Below, piece after piece: positions 49,571 to 61,983 of a DNA stretch of 64,000 bases. The notes under the pieces were generated by a model. The model searched no databases and was not told the origin of the DNA. It worked only from the letters and a program-made list of their open reading frames with translations. Source of the stretch: Glycine soja (taxonomy: Eukaryota; Streptophyta; Magnoliopsida; Fabales; Fabaceae); contig NC_041006.1 in assembly GCF_004193775.1 (NCBI RefSeq), forward strand, positions 30,185,102-30,249,101. Reading direction: 5' to 3'. The position numbers and the translations under genes were made by a program. Within the stretch, counting starts at the first letter, position 1. The number at the start of each line of letters is the position of its first letter.

Positions 49571-51843
49571 GTATGCTCATAATGTAACATTATGTTTTCT
49601 ATAATGATTGATTAAGTGTTTTAATTAAATTATAAGAGTAATTAAATTTAATTTGCGTGTCGTAATTTGTGGTGTTTATAGTTAATGTTTTTGTTATGCT
49701 TATGCTTATGCTTAAACCTTATTTTAGGTGTGAATAATACGTTTTAGAGTGGTTGGACCGAGGTAAGTGGGCCTTGAGTGATAAGGATGAGATGAGTGAG
49801 TTTAGAAAGTGAAAATGTGAGATTAGAAGAAATAGGAAGAGTCAGAGACTCAACACAAAGGGATTTAAATTTGAACCAGATCACAAACACTCTCATTCCT
49901 CTCCAAAACAACTCACAATTAGAGAATGTGAGTCACTGAAATCCTAGTACAAAGAATCTTGTTGAGCTTCTTTTTTGAATTTGGATTGATTTCAAAGAAC
50001 TACTATAAGAGTGAGGAAAAACTTACATCTTGGACCCAAAGTCTCCTCCTTTCTTGTAAATTGTAAACCTTTTTTTTTATGGTTAAAACTATTCTCGTTG
50101 TGGTAAAAATCACATATTTTTGCTATAGTTAGACTTGTTCTTACTATAGCAAAAATATGTAGTTGTGAAACCTTATAGGTGATCTAGATAATCAAATTTG
50201 GAAATATGATCTTCATGCAAGTTATAGTTCTAGATGTGAACTAACTAATGATTTTGGTCTCACTTAAAAATATTCTGTATAACTTTAGAAATGATGAAAT
50301 TAGTCAACAAACATTAAGTTGTTGATAATAAGTAAAAGTTTCATATAGATTGTAATTTTAGGCATATTATGCTTTCAAACTAGCTCTTTGGGTAAACATA
50401 CAAGTTGGACAAAATCTTTTTATCTTTTCAATGAGACAAAAATCAACTTAATTAAGTTAGTATATCTTTATTTATCATGCCTATAAGTTATGAAGGTCAT
50501 AGATGCATAACAGAAAACCAAGGAGATAGTAACACAAAACTTATGAGATGTTTTGATAACCTTAAATATGAAGTATAAAGTTGTTACAAACGGTAGAGTG
50601 ATGCATATTTATAATGTGTGGTTTAGTTGATGATTTTATTGTTGCTAATTTATCATGTTGTTGTTGAGAATATTATACTGATGATGAGATAATTATTTTA
50701 AATGGTGAATGTCTTAAGTTATGTTGGTTGATATTTTTATGATGATATGAGATGATGTTGTTTTATGATTAGAGTTAACTTTATATTGAGATCATGAGAT
50801 TCACATTCATATGAGTTTTGGTGAGTTTTTTTTTTGCAAGAATTTAAGGTGTTGGAATGTCTTGCTATGCTTACTGAACTATAGGTGGATTCATGAGTGC
50901 GATGAACATATGAATGATGAATTTATGATATATAATCTCTTACGGTGTTGAGGTTGGTAAATGAATTTGTGATGACGTATGATATTGATTTGAATGATTT
51001 TAACATGCATGCATTGATGAATGACATTGCATGTGAGTATGCACATAAGTTGGGAGTGGTAAGAAGGCTCTTAACCTAGTGTTGGAGGTTATTGGTGGTG
51101 GCTAATGTCAATGAGCATATAGAATGAATGGGTGAGAGAATTCCTATATAAGTTAAGGTCTTTGCAATCCTTACCAAGGTAAGCCACTATCAACGTTCAT
51201 TCGTTTTCAATAAAACAACACTTACTCCTCTGGATTAATTTGAGTCTCCTCGAATTAATTTGTTACTTAAGAATGATGTATTAATTGATGAGCCATGAAG
51301 ATACTTTGATGTCTGATGATTGATGACGATGGCGCATGATTATTGAACTTTTATGTAATGGTTAATGAACAAGTGATTATTATGTGATGCCATGTTATGA
51401 GAATTCTAAGACTTATGTTTTATGTATGATTTCTATATATTATGTTATATATGTGATGATAGTAGATCATGCTTTAACTGATATTCTTTATCTCATTTTA
51501 GTATACTTGTTTTTGATAATCTTACTCTTGCATTGTTGTACGTGTGGTTCATGCCTATGATGATCCTGTATTTAATATATGCAGGAAACATATATGGCTA
51601 GGAGGTAGCCTTGTGTCTTTGGAGACTTTGTGGATGCGGGTACAAGGATGTGAAGATTTAAAGATGTGTTTCTATCAAAGTTTCCTTCTTAGCTAGCATC
51701 TTGTATTGACTGACTTAGAGTCTAGGAAGTTCACTTTTATAGAGTTATGTATGTTTACATGCATGTATTGAGGACTTTTGAATAGCTCTAATGTTGTATA
51801 AGTTTATGTTATGATGGAGTGTCATATGACACATTCATTCAAT
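49571..51843. other. 2.3 kb of unassigned, moderately AT-rich DNA
   Basis: It abuts the broken LINE at 49580 and the copia LTR at 51844. It begins tgtaacat (49583) and ends near atgttaca, which hints at a solo LTR, but no target duplication was found. It is rich in gatgatg and atgatg words (50600-51500) and holds no protein-coding frame. Confidence 0.4.
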
Positions 51844-52122
51844 TGTATATGTTACAGATTTATCATCCAAAAGGTAAGAAACACAATGTGCAGCTTTTAG
51901 CCCATAAGGAAGAAGAAGAATAATAAAAGAAAAATGAGCACAACTTAGTGAAAATAGGGAGTTTTCACTTATTTTTCAGATGCAATAAATACAGAGTTCA
52001 AAATTCTCCTTTTTGTAGCCAGATACAAGGCCCTATATATACACAGACAAACCCTAACTAACTAACTCTAACAGTTACAATAGAATAACAGAAATGCAGA
52101 GGGAATGCTTGCCATCTATACA
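51844..52122 (-). repeat. Candidate 3' LTR of the outer copia element
   Basis: On the minus strand it starts tgtata after a purine-rich aaggtggagatt and ends tataca; inside is tgtgtatatatagggcc (TATA box, 52033-52042). The 279-bp length suits a small copia LTR. The other LTR is outside the window, so limits cannot be confirmed. Confidence 0.5.
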
Positions 52123-52162
52123 AATCTCCACCTTGGCAAGTATCCTTTCTAGATGCAGACGC

Positions 52163-53602
52163 CTAAACCTTCCAGCAGTCCACATTGAGTAATTCAAGAC
52201 AATGCATGAACTTACTCTTTGAAACAGGCTTGGTGAACATATCCGCTGGGTTGTCCTTGGTATCAACCTTCTGCACTTTTATCCTCTTTTCTGTTCGAAT
52301 GAAGTGATAGAGGACGTAAATGTGCTTGGTCCTCTCATGGTGGACGTTGTCTTTGGCCAAGCAAATTGCACTCAGGCTGTCACAGAAGATGATAGCCTTA
52401 TTCTGTGGAAACCCCAATTCAGAAATCAGACCCTTCAGCCAAATCCTTTCCTTCGCAGCCTCAGTCAAAGCCATGTACTCAGCTTCGGTGGTTGACAGAG
52501 CAACTGTAGGATAGAGTGTTGCTTTCCAACTGACAAGAGAGTTGCCAATTGTGAAAGCATACCCAGTCACAGACCGCCTCGCATCCAGATCAACGGCAAA
52601 GTCAGAATCTGAGTATCCCGTAAGTGAACAAGAGTTGTCAGCTCTGTATACTAGTCTGATGTCAGACGTACCCTTAAGGTACCTGAGGATACGCTTCACA
52701 ACAAGCCAATGCTCCTTTCTCGTATTGCTTATAAATCTACTCACCACACCAACTGCTTGTGCTAGGTCCGGTCAAGTGCATACCATAGCATACATTAGAC
52801 TACCCACAACACTAGCATAAGGAATACGAGCCATATATTCCTTCTTTGCTTCCAATTGAGTAGAGTTGAGCTCGAACAGATGAATGGATGATGTCAGAGG
52901 TGTAGAGACAGGTTTTGGCGCGTTCATTCCAAACCTCTTCAGCACCTTCAGAATATACCCCTCCTGACATAAGAACAGCTTCCTTTGGTCTCGATCCCTC
53001 TTGATTTCCATGCCTAAAATCTTCTCAGCTGCTCCCAAATCCTTCATCTCAAATTCACTGCCAAGTAGTGTCTTCAGCGTCTAGACCTCAGCCTTGTTTC
53101 TGGACGCAACTAGCATGTCATCCACATACAAAATGAGGTAGACATGGGAACCATCCTCCACCTTCTTATAATAGATGCATGAGTCATAAGGACTTCGAAT
53201 GTACCCTTGAGAAATGATGAAAGCATCAAACCTCTTGTACCATTGTCTTGGGGACTACTTCAAGCCATAGAGAGACTTCGTCAGCCTACACACCCAAGTG
53301 TCCTTGCCAGACTCTATGAAACCTTCTGGCTGGTCCATGTAAATCTCTTCCTCCAAATGCCCATGGAGAAAGGCAGTCTTGACATCAAGCTGCTCCAGTT
53401 CCATGTCCAATGCTGCTACTAGAGCAAGCAAGACCCTAATGGACGTGTGTCTTACTACAGGAGAGAAGATCTCATTGTAGTCCACCCCCTCTTTCTGACT
53501 GTAGCCCTTAGCTACCACGCGAGCCTTATACTTGACATCTAAAAGTTTAGTTTGTCCAAGAATGGATGACATATCATTGGACGCACCAGGCCTGGAAACT
53601 CC
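52163..53602 (-). pseudogene. Outer copia pol, 3' part: reverse transcriptase and RNase H
   Basis: Minus strand: KYKARVVAKGYSQKEGVDY, VKTAFLHGHLEEEIYMDQPE, SLYGLK, YVDD region, KILGMEIKRDR, YASVVGSLMYAMVCT, then RNase H ([60 protein letters not shown]) to a stop at 52163. Three in-frame stops interrupt it: TAG at 53255-53257, TAG near 53083 and TGA near 52769. Otherwise the frame is kept, so decay is moderate. Confidence 0.9.
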
Positions 53603-54849
53603 TGAAATTCTGATACCAGGGGACAGATGTCGTACCGGATGTCACGACATCACGCTTCAGAACATGCAGATTATATGTGTCCGTATGAACAGATTAAACA
53701 AGTAAATAACACAAGAGAATTGTTTACCCAGTTCGGTGCAACCTCACCTACATCTGGGGGCTATCAAGCCAGGGAGGAAATCCACTCTCAATAGTGTTAG
53801 TTCAAGGTCTAACAGCCCCTGTTTACAACCTTCTCACCTAACCACTACCCGTGCGATCTCTACCTAAGAGCCACTCTTAGATATGAGAACCTCCGCTCAC
53901 TCCCTCTCACTCACACTCCCGTGTTTACAATTAAGTCAAAGACACACCAGAGATCAACTCTGAACAAAAGAGATCAACTCTACACACTAGAGATCAACTC
54001 TACACACAAGAGATCAACTCTACACACTTAGGTCCAACACTTGATGTAAGGGTACCATCAAGGTGGCTCACAAAAGACTCAAGTCCCAAAACTCACAAAA
54101 TAACTCTTCAATCCCGGACTTGGTACAGAACTCGTGCAGCCTCCATGATTATATAGCCGTGTACGATTCTGGGCTGCAACTCCTTGATGCTGGAGGAGAT
54201 CTATCTTCTTCTGAAAAATCTGCAGTTAAAGAACTAAAAGATAACTTTTGATCTTTTAGTTTGAATCTTTAATCTTTAATCTTTAATCCCTGAACGAACT
54301 CTTCTACTTTGAAATTCGAACTATAATGATCTTTTAGTTCGTTCCTAAAGATAGATCTTCTTATCTCTTGCTAACTGCACAATAATCTGTTAAAGATATA
54401 ACAGATTTATGTGTCCAGTATTTTCGGGCAAGATGTCAGGACATCGTGTCCGACATCGTGGATCCTGCAGCTTCACTTCTGCACTTGACTTTTAACTTGC
54501 ATTGTACAGCAACTCCAGTATTCTCGGGCAGGATGTCAGGACATTGTATCCGACATCGTGGATCCTGCAGCTTCACTTCTGCACTTGACTTTTAACTTGC
54601 ATTGTACAGCAACTCCAGTATTCTCGGGCAGGATGTCAGGACATTGTATCCGACATCGTGGATCCTGCAACTTCAATTCTTCATTTGACATTTTATCTTG
54701 CCTTGTGCATTGTGCAGCCCGATCTTATTCCTTGACATACCGTTGGACATCATGTGCAGCAACTCCAGCTTTCCTTCATTGTCTAAGTGCTTATGTTTTA
54801 ACAAAATCTTAGCCAATCTTTTAAAGCTCAGTAGAGCTAAACACTAACA
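53603..54849 (-). repeat. 3' LTR of the SIRE1-like element
   Basis: Minus strand starts tgttagtgtttagctc and ends gataccagaattt-like DNA closing in ca (tgaaattctgatacc on the plus strand). It contains a 100-bp tandem repeat (54421-54520, 54521-54620, 54621 to ~54690), each with ggatgtcaggacat and ccgacatcgtggatcc, and four copies of agagatcaactct near 53950-54020. Confidence 0.95.
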
Positions 54850-54864
54850 ATCTCCCCCTTTGGC
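54850..54864 (-). promoter_or_regulatory. Polypurine tract
   Basis: The minus strand reads gccaaagggggagat directly before the 3' LTR start, the position and composition needed for plus-strand priming. Confidence 0.8.
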
Positions 54865-55466
54865 AAATTTTGTCTAAAACATACTTAGACACTTCCTGAG
54901 CAGGTACGAGCAGTTATGCAAGTGGGATCAGCAACTTCCATTATCAGAGTATTCAAGCACAGCGGAAATTCTTCAAGTTGCAGATCTACAAGTCTTCTTC
55001 AGGATGTCAAGACTTCTCACGTGACATCAGCTTTCTGCTACTGCTCCCCCTGTCTCCATGCTTACTGCAGCATCTTCTATCAGCTACTAGTCTTTTCCAG
55101 GATGTCGAGACATCTCATGTGACATCCGCTATCTGCTCCCCCTGTCTTCATGCTCTTACTGCAGCATCTTCTAGTAGCTTACATCAGTCATCCTCAGCAG
55201 CAGTCTCCCCCTCAAGATCATATTCATACAACTCCCCCTCAAAATCATGAGTCATGCATACATCGTATCCTACTGCCATAACATTCAACATAATCATGCA
55301 TAATAGCAAGCATAATACTATTACTCCCCCTTTTTAGACATAAATTTGGCAAAAGTAGGATGCATGAAATGAATGTGCAAATATTACAGACCAATAACTA
55401 GTAATTGTTCAAGGGACATGCCCCTTTAGCTAATAAAAGTGAAAAGCAAACATAAGGGTCTGATGA
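54865..55466 (-). other. Non-coding tract between ORF2 and the polypurine tract
   Basis: Contains two ~100-base direct repeats (about 54990-55090 and 55090-55190), each with ggatgtc, gtgacatc and ctgctccccctgtctt-like words, and several actccccct copies (55209, 55230, 55323). Such repeats before the polypurine tract are described for sireviruses. The short plus-strand frames here are noise. Confidence 0.6.
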
Positions 55467-57413
55467 TCATGGGGTGGCTTCAGAATCATCATCTGATTCT
55501 GTCTCTTCTGCTGCATCTTCCTCTTCCTCAGCAGCTTCTTCTTCTTCCTCGGCTGCTTCTTCCTCTTCTTCAGCAGCTTCTTCTTCTACTTCAGCTGCTT
55601 CACCATCTTCCTCAGCTGCTTCACCATCAATGCCACTTTCTGAGAGCCTTTTGATCAGCCGTTCCAGCTCCATCTTCTTCTCTGTGTTGGCTTTGATGGT
55701 TGCTTCCAGCACCTTGCATGTGTCCTTGAGTTCTGCAATCAAGGCATCCTTGGACACAGCACCTGAAGCAGCAGCTTTCCCTGATGTCGAGACAATGTCT
55801 GGGACATGTGTCCCCTCAAACAGTTTATAGTGCAGGGATAGAGGAGATTCTCTCTTCATCACAGAGTCAGTGTAGTTTAACATATTGGGATGCTGACTCA
55901 ACATAATGCCACATAATACAGTAGGGAAGGCAATGGGTAATTTGATAGCAAAAGATTCTGAATGCTTAACAGTTTGATCAAAGATATAGTTTCCAAAATT
56001 AAATTTGGATTTGGTTCCAACAGCATACAGAAATTTACCCAAACCTGTGGCAACAGTGGAAGTATGATTGGTGGGAACCCAGTTTGCAGCTCCAATCCTG
56101 TGCAGAATTGCATACTTCACACTTAGCTTCCCTGCTGAAAGCTTCCCTTTCTTTGGCCAATGCTGGACTCGTTTGGCAGTGATTTCCTTGGCAATTTGAT
56201 GCTCAGAAACATCAATATCTATCACTCCATCAGTAGGTCTGCCCAGATATTTGTTAATCACAGCAGGGGAGAATCTAACACACTTTCCTCTGACAAACAC
56301 TCTTTGATAATCATCACTTTTTCTGTTTGATATGTCAGAGGGAATGTTGACAATGAATTCCCTGACTAAGCCTTCATAGCAATCTCCCAACTTGCTGACA
56401 GTCTTCAGCAGTCCAGCAGCCTTGATGAGGTCCATGATCTCCTTGCAATCCATGGCAGCTCTTCCCAGTTCTCTTTCCAAGGCAAGTCTACGTTGATACA
56501 CATATTTCCACTTTTCAACATTGCCAATGGAGTGGAAAGAGATGTTGTCCAATGGTGCATCAGGAACATTTCCAGGCACCTTTCTCCCTGAAGTCTTGGC
56601 CCTCTTAGATGTCGAGACATCTAGTTCGACATCATCATCAGTATCGGATGAGGAAATTTCTTTCCTTTTCTTGGAGGGGATAGCAACCTTGCTTCTTCTG
56701 GATGTGGCAGGAGTGATTGGAGCACTCTTCTTCTGGGCCATAGTCTTGATTCTTCCAGACCTCTTAATGGGAGTTTTTCCCTTTCGGCTTTGTAACCTTT
56801 CTGCAATGCCAGGTGCCAACCTGTTGGCAATGGGTTCTTCATCAGATTCGACTTCTTCCAAGTCAATGAGGTTACCTGGAGCAGGTTCTGGTGCCCTTGG
56901 TGCAGGGGTCTCCTCTGAGGCTTGATCCTCTTCTTCTGTTGATTCCTCTTCACTGGGTGAAGGGAGGGCTTCAGCATTTGGAGCGGAGGATGTTGGAACA
57001 TCTTTATTGACATCAGGCACAGAAACATCTGGGGTGGAAGATGTTGGAACATCTTTCTCAGCATCAGGCACAGAAGCATCCTTCAGAATGCTACTCACAA
57101 TACTGCGGATTTTCTTGTCCATCTCCGTGTCTACTTCCCTAGGACTTGTTGCAGGGCTAGGGTTTTCAGCAATCTTCACCCCCTGTTGTCTTCTGGGAAT
57201 CAGTTTCTCAGGGACTGAAGCTTGACCAGGAATTATTTGTATGGGTTGAATGTTGAATTCCGGTTGTTCCTGGTGCGGAGATGATGGTACAGCGGGTGAA
57301 CCAGAAGCGGAAGTTTCTTTTGGTGAGGTAGCCATGGAAAAGCAGAGCGTTTGGAATGATTTCGTAAATCTCAGAAGGCTATTGGGAAATGCTGGTAAAA
57401 ACACGAATGCCAA
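55467..57413 (-). CDS. SIRE1-like ORF2 (historically called env-like), 648 codons
   Basis: An intact frame 129 bases downstream of the gag-pol stop, same strand. Residues 1-26 are mildly hydrophobic; a second ATG at residue 27 (MATSPKE) is an alternative start. Residues ~30-290 are Pro/Ser/acid-rich with basic patches (KRSGRIK, PSKKRK) and look disordered. Residues ~303-540 are a compact conserved region (EKWKYVYQRRLALERELG; CYEGLVREFIVN; RFSPAVINKYLGR) that I associate with the putative plant transposon protein family (PF20167 type). The tail is a coiled-coil-like helix followed by an extremely acidic Glu/Ala repeat. SIRE1 literature named this frame envelope-like; I see no clear transmembrane anchor that would prove it. 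Function unknown. Confidence 0.85.
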   Translation of the reverse strand: MAFVFLPAFPNSLLRFTKSFQTLCFSMATSPKETSASGSPAVPSSPHQEQPEFNIQPIQIIPGQASVPEKLIPRRQQGVKIAENPSPATSPREVDTEMDKKIRSIVSSILKDASVPDAEKDVPTSSTPDVSVPDVNKDVPTSSAPNAEALPSPSEEESTEEEDQASEETPAPRAPEPAPGNLIDLEEVESDEEPIANRLAPGIAERLQSRKGKTPIKRSGRIKTMAQKKSAPITPATSRRSKVAIPSKKRKEISSSDTDDDVELDVSTSKRAKTSGRKVPGNVPDAPLDNISFHSIGNVEKWKYVYQRRLALERELGRAAMDCKEIMDLIKAAGLLKTVSKLGDCYEGLVREFIVNIPSDISNRKSDDYQRVFVRGKCVRFSPAVINKYLGRPTDGVIDIDVSEHQIAKEITAKRVQHWPKKGKLSAGKLSVKYAILHRIGAANWVPTNHTSTVATGLGKFLYAVGTKSKFNFGNYIFDQTVKHSESFAIKLPIAFPTVLCGIMLSQHPNMLNYTDSVMKRESPLSLHYKLFEGTHVPDIVSTSGKAAASGAVSKDALIAELKDTCKVLEATIKANTEKKMELERLIKRLSESGIDGEAAEEDGEAAEVEEEAAEEEEEAAEEEEEAAEEEEDAAEETESDDDSEATP

Positions 57414-57542
57414 GCAGATATAAATTTGAATGAAGAATGTAGAGGGGCGTGTGAGGCAACGGTCGAATTCGTTTTGGCTTAATAGTGAACGTGCTATTAA
57501 TGTTAAGTGATTCGTTTGGGCACGTTCAGATTGCTGTAGTTG

Positions 57543-60500
57543 CTATAATTCCTCTAGCAAACAAATGCCCAGCTTGCCCCTCAGTTTTTCAAACTGATTT
57601 GCATCCAAAGCCTTTGTGAAAATATCTGCTATTTGTTCCTCAGTGTCAACATGCTTCAGTGTGATCACTTTATCATCAACAAGATCTCTGATATAGTGAT
57701 GTCTAATGTCAATGTGCTTGGTTCTGCTGTGTTGAACAGGATTTTTAGAAATATTAATAGCACTCATGTTGTCACAGTACAATGTCATGACATCTTGTTC
57801 GACATTGTACTCCTTCAGCATCTGCTTCATCCAAACTAGCTGTGAACAGCTGCTTCCTGCTGCAATATACTCGGCTTCTGCTGTAGATAGGGACACACAG
57901 TTCTGCTTCTTGCTGAACCATGAAATAAGGTTGTTGCCCAGATAGAAGCATCCACCAGAAGTGCTTTTTCTGTCATCTGCACTTCCAGCCCAATCAGCAT
58001 CACAATACCCAACCAGCATTGAATCTGAACACTGACAGTACATAATCCCATAGTCACTGGTGCCATTTACATATTTCAGAATTCTCTTTACTTGAGTCAA
58101 GTGACTTATCTTAGGATTGGCTTGATATCTTGCACAAACACCTACTGCATAGGTGATGTCGGGTCTGCTAGCCGTTAAATATAATAAGCTCCCAATCATG
58201 CTTCTGTACAAACTTTGATCAACACTGGTGCCTGCTTCATCCTTTGACAGCTTCAAGTGAGTAGGTGCAGGTGTCCTTTTATGACCGGCATTCTCCATCC
58301 CAAACTTCTTGACAATGTTCTTTGTATACTTGCTCTGTGAGAGGAATATGGAGTCTTCCATCTGCTTCACTTGAAGTCCCAGAAAATAAGTCAGCTCTCC
58401 AACAAGACTCATCTCAAATTCAGATTGCATCTGTTGAACAAAATGTCGAAGCATCTCATTCGACATCTCTCCAAACACAATGTCATCAACATATATCTGT
58501 GCAATCATCAAGTTTTCAGCATCTTGCTTGACAAAGAGAGTCTTGTCAATTCCTCCCTTCCTATACCCTTGCTGAGTAAGGAACTCTGTCAGCCTTTCAT
58601 ACCAAGCTCTTGGAGCTTGCTTCAATCCATAGAGAGCCTTCTTGAGCCTGTATACATGATCTGGATGAGTCGGGTCTACAAATCCCTTTGGCTGCTCCAC
58701 ATAGACTTCTTCATTCAGGTATCCATTCAGAAATGCGCTCTTCACATCCATCTGGTACAGCTTGAATTTGAGGATGCAAGCTACACCAAGTAATAATCTG
58801 ATGGATTCAAGTCTAGCAACTGGGGCAAAAGTCTCATCAAAGTCTACACCTTCAATCTGAGTGTAGCCTTGAGCAACCAGTCTGGCCTTGTTTCTGGTTA
58901 TGACACCTTCTTCATTGGTTTTGTTCTTGAAGATCCACTTGGTGCCAATCACATTAGTTCCCTCGGGCCTAGGAACTAGCTCCCATACTTCATTCCTTTT
59001 GAATTGCTCCAATTCTTCTTGCATAGCATTGATCCAGAACTCATCTATCAGTGCCTCTTTCACATTCTTGGGCTCAATTTTGGAGACAAAACATGAGTTT
59101 GAGACGATCTCATCCTCCCTTGATCTTGTAGTGACCCCTCTGTTTGGATCTCCTATAATCAGCTCCTTGGGGTGCATCTTCTGGATTCTAATGGAGGGTC
59201 TCTTGTCAGGTTGGTTGATGTTTGATTCATCCGTAGCAGAATCAGAGTTTTCTGCGTTTTCTCCACTTTTAGCTGCATCTGCTACATTGTCTCCCGATGT
59301 TCTGACATCTTCTTCGACATCCTTCTTTCTTGCTGGAGACAGATCATCAACAACCACATTGATGGATTCCATCACTGTTCTGGTTCTGGAATTGAATACT
59401 CTATATGCTCTGCTGTTTGTAGAGTATCCCAGGAATATTCCTGCATCACTCTTGGGATCCATCTTTCTCCTTTGCTCTCTATCTGCCAAAATGTAACATG
59501 GACTTCCAAAGATGTGGAAGTGCTTGACAGTTGCAGAGGTGTCTGATTTCTCTCTGATAAAGTTGACCCAGGTAAATCTAGAGAAATCATCCACACCCAC
59601 ATAGGCATACCTCTTTCCTCCAAGGCTTTCAACTTGCATAGGCCCCATCAAGTCCATGTGAAGTAGTTCCAGCACCCTGGAAGTGGTCTGATGTTGAAGC
59701 TTCTGGTGGGACATCTTGACTTGCTTTCCAATCTGACATTCACCACAGATTCTGCCTTCTTCTATTTTCAGATTGGGAATGCCACTAACAGCACCTTTGT
59801 CAAGAATTTTCTTCATGCCTCTTAAGTGCAGATGTCCAAATCTTTGATGCCATATTCTGACTTCATCTTCTTTGGAGGATAGACATGTGGAGGAGTAGCT
59901 GGTTTCTTGGGGTGTCCATAGGTAACAATTGTCCTTTGATCTGCTGCCCTTCATTAGAACTTCACTCTTCTCATTTGTCACCAAGCATTCTGACTTTGTG
60001 AAGTTTACATTGAATCCTTCATCACACAGCTGACTGATGCTGATCAAGTTTGCAGTCAGTCCCTTCACCAGCAGTACTTTGTCCAGACTAGGAAGTCCAT
60101 CATGAACTAGCCTTCCCATTCCAATGGTCTTTCCTTTAGAGCCATCTCCAAATGTCACATAGCTAGTGGAGCAGGGCTCAATGTTCACCAGGAATTCTTT
60201 AACTCCTGTCATGTGTCTGGAACAGCCACTATCTAGGTACCAATCTTCCTTAGCTGATGCTCTAAGTGAAGTATGAACAACAAGACTGACAATCTTGTGT
60301 TTTGGAACCCACATCATCTTCTTTCTGCTGTTGCTACTTTGAGTTCCATGATGTGGATGGCCATGTAGATGATAGCAAAAGGGCTTTATGTGACCATACT
60401 TGCCACAGTAGTGACACCTCCACTTCTTTCTTTTGCTCTTTTTCTGCTGCGTTCCATGATGTCGAGACCGATGTTGTGACATCGTGGCTCCAGTCCTGTT

Positions 60501-61925
60501 TTTGGCAGGAACAAATTCTGTCATGGTCGTTCTGCCAGCAGACTTAGGATTAAATCCAAGTCCTCTCTGGTTTCCAGCATTCTTTCCAAGCAGCAGCACC
60601 TCATCAAGTGTATCTGAGCCTTTATTCAGCATCTTTATTGATTTGGTCATGTTTTCCAATTTAGAGTTCAGAAAACCGACTTCTCCTTTAAGCTCAGAGA
60701 TCTCCTCTTTATGTGCCTCCTTTTCAGCCTCCAGATCTGCAATGACCTTCTTCAGTTGTGCTTCTTGCTGAAGAATATTCTCACTTCTGATGCATAGTTC
60801 TCTATAGGATGTAGCAAGCTCATCAAAAGTGATTTCACTGTCTGTATCACTTGAATCTTCAGCAGTGTCAAATCTCCCAGTGAGTGCATTCACATCTCTG
60901 TCAGAGTCACTTTCTTGTTCACTCTCTGTATCAGATCGACATACAGAAAGTCCTTTCCTCTGCTTCTTGAGATGAGTGGGACATTCAGCTATGATGTGTC
61001 CATAGCCTTCACACCCATGGCATTGAATTCCTTTGCTGTGACTGGGCTTTACATCTGACCTTTTCTGGTATTTACTGCCTTTCCTGATGTCGAAAGGGAT
61101 GTTCTGGACATGTGGCTTCTGCCTTCTGTCCATTCTGTTCTGCACTTTGTTGAACTGCTTTCCAAGGAGCACAACTGCCTTAGTCAGACCTTCATCAGTA
61201 TCCAGGTCATGCTCATCTTCTTCTCCTTCATCATTGGACACGAACGCCAAGTTCTTGCTCTTCTTTTCAGCCCTATCCGAGAGTCCTAGCTCAAAGGTTT
61301 GAAGGGAACCAATGAGTTCATCCACTCTCATGTTGCAAATGTCTTGGGCCTCCTCTATTGCAGTGACTTTCATGTCAAATCTCTTAGGCAAGGATCTGAG
61401 GATCTTTCTCACCAGCTTATCATCTGTTATCCTCTCTCCCAAGGCAGTGCAGGCATTGGCAATTTCAAGAATGTTCATGTGGAAGTCATGAATACACTCT
61501 TCCTCCTTCATCTTCAGATTTTCGAATCTTGTGGCCAAGAGTTGCAATCTGGACATCTTCACTTTGGAGGTTCCTTCATGAGTGGTTTTCAGAATCTCCC
61601 AAGCATCCTTGGCCACTGTGCAAGTGTTGATCAGTCTGAAGATATTCTTGTCAACTCCATTGAATAGAGCATTCAAAGCTTTGGAGTTTCCAAGTGCCAA
61701 TTCGTCTTCTTCTTTGGACCAGTCTTCTTCTGGCTTCAATTCTTCAGTGGGCTTTCCTTCTGTGTCCAGCATCTTGGGATGTTCCCAGCCTTTGATGACA
61801 GCTTTCCAGGTTCTGCTATCCAGTGATTTGAGGAAGGCCACCATTCTTGCTTTCCAGTATTCATAGTTGCTTCCATCAAGAATTGGTGGTCTGTTCACTG
61901 GTCCTCCTTCTTTCTCCATGTTCAT
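57543..61925 (-). CDS. SIRE1-like gag-pol polyprotein, 1,460 codons, integrase core deleted
   Basis: Gag domain (~1-230), CCHC knuckle [14 protein letters not shown] (~300), coiled coil (~385-445), second knuckle [14 protein letters not shown] (~505), protease DSG (565-567), pre-integrase WHQRFGHLH and CGEC (~690-735), integrase start with first Asp in LHMDLMGPM (Asp758), then an abrupt jump at about residues 796-798 to the C-terminal part of integrase ([17 protein letters not shown]), reverse transcriptase with YVDD (1145-1148) and RNase H (~1300-1455). The second Asp and the Glu of the integrase triad, with about 110 surrounding residues normal for the family, are absent although the frame continues. 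The rest is open. The start at 61925 lies 43 bases past the primer-binding site. Recent element, but integrase is not expected to work. Confidence 0.9.
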   Translation of the reverse strand: MNMEKEGGPVNRPPILDGSNYEYWKARMVAFLKSLDSRTWKAVIKGWEHPKMLDTEGKPTEELKPEEDWSKEEDELALGNSKALNALFNGVDKNIFRLINTCTVAKDAWEILKTTHEGTSKVKMSRLQLLATRFENLKMKEEECIHDFHMNILEIANACTALGERITDDKLVRKILRSLPKRFDMKVTAIEEAQDICNMRVDELIGSLQTFELGLSDRAEKKSKNLAFVSNDEGEEDEHDLDTDEGLTKAVVLLGKQFNKVQNRMDRRQKPHVQNIPFDIRKGSKYQKRSDVKPSHSKGIQCHGCEGYGHIIAECPTHLKKQRKGLSVCRSDTESEQESDSDRDVNALTGRFDTAEDSSDTDSEITFDELATSYRELCIRSENILQQEAQLKKVIADLEAEKEAHKEEISELKGEVGFLNSKLENMTKSIKMLNKGSDTLDEVLLLGKNAGNQRGLGFNPKSAGRTTMTEFVPAKNRTGATMSQHRSRHHGTQQKKSKRKKWRCHYCGKYGHIKPFCYHLHGHPHHGTQSSNSRKKMMWVPKHKIVSLVVHTSLRASAKEDWYLDSGCSRHMTGVKEFLVNIEPCSTSYVTFGDGSKGKTIGMGRLVHDGLPSLDKVLLVKGLTANLISISQLCDEGFNVNFTKSECLVTNEKSEVLMKGSRSKDNCYLWTPQETSYSSTCLSSKEDEVRIWHQRFGHLHLRGMKKILDKGAVSGIPNLKIEEGRICGECQIGKQVKMSHQKLQHQTTSRVLELLHMDLMGPMQVESLGGKRYAYVGVDDFSRFTWVNFIREKSDTSATVKHFHIFGSPCYILADREQRRKMDPKSDAGIFLGYSTNSRAYRVFNSRTRTVMESINVVVDDLSPARKKDVEEDVRTSGDNVADAAKSGENAENSDSATDESNINQPDKRPSIRIQKMHPKELIIGDPNRGVTTRSREDEIVSNSCFVSKIEPKNVKEALIDEFWINAMQEELEQFKRNEVWELVPRPEGTNVIGTKWIFKNKTNEEGVITRNKARLVAQGYTQIEGVDFDETFAPVARLESIRLLLGVACILKFKLYQMDVKSAFLNGYLNEEVYVEQPKGFVDPTHPDHVYRLKKALYGLKQAPRAWYERLTEFLTQQGYRKGGIDKTLFVKQDAENLMIAQIYVDDIVFGEMSNEMLRHFVQQMQSEFEMSLVGELTYFLGLQVKQMEDSIFLSQSKYTKNIVKKFGMENAGHKRTPAPTHLKLSKDEAGTSVDQSLYRSMIGSLLYLTASRPDITYAVGVCARYQANPKISHLTQVKRILKYVNGTSDYGIMYCQCSDSMLVGYCDADWAGSADDRKSTSGGCFYLGNNLISWFSKKQNCVSLSTAEAEYIAAGSSCSQLVWMKQMLKEYNVEQDVMTLYCDNMSAINISKNPVQHSRTKHIDIRHHYIRDLVDDKVITLKHVDTEEQIADIFTKALDANQFEKLRGKLGICLLEEL

Positions 61926-61968
61926 CAGAATTTATCTCCCTAGATCTCACTCTGTGATTTCGAGTGTT

Positions 61969-61982
61969 GGCTCTGATACCAA
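61969..61982 (-). promoter_or_regulatory. Primer-binding site (tRNA-Met type)
   Basis: The minus strand reads ttggtatcagagcc one base after the 5' LTR end, complementary to the 3' end of initiator tRNA-Met as in most copia elements. Confidence 0.9.
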
Positions 61983-61983
61983 T

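Noticed and set aside
49583..51856. Possible 2.3 kb solo LTR starting tgtaaca and ending tgttaca, inserted into the LINE
   Set aside because: Flanks (cataa and gattt) are not a target duplication, and the right edge overlaps the better-supported copia LTR start at 51844. LINE sequence does not resume on the right.
55474..61866. Numerous long plus-strand frames (for example 58888-59496 and 56521-56925)
   Set aside because: They are antisense shadows of the minus-strand gag-pol and ORF2, with no motifs of their own.
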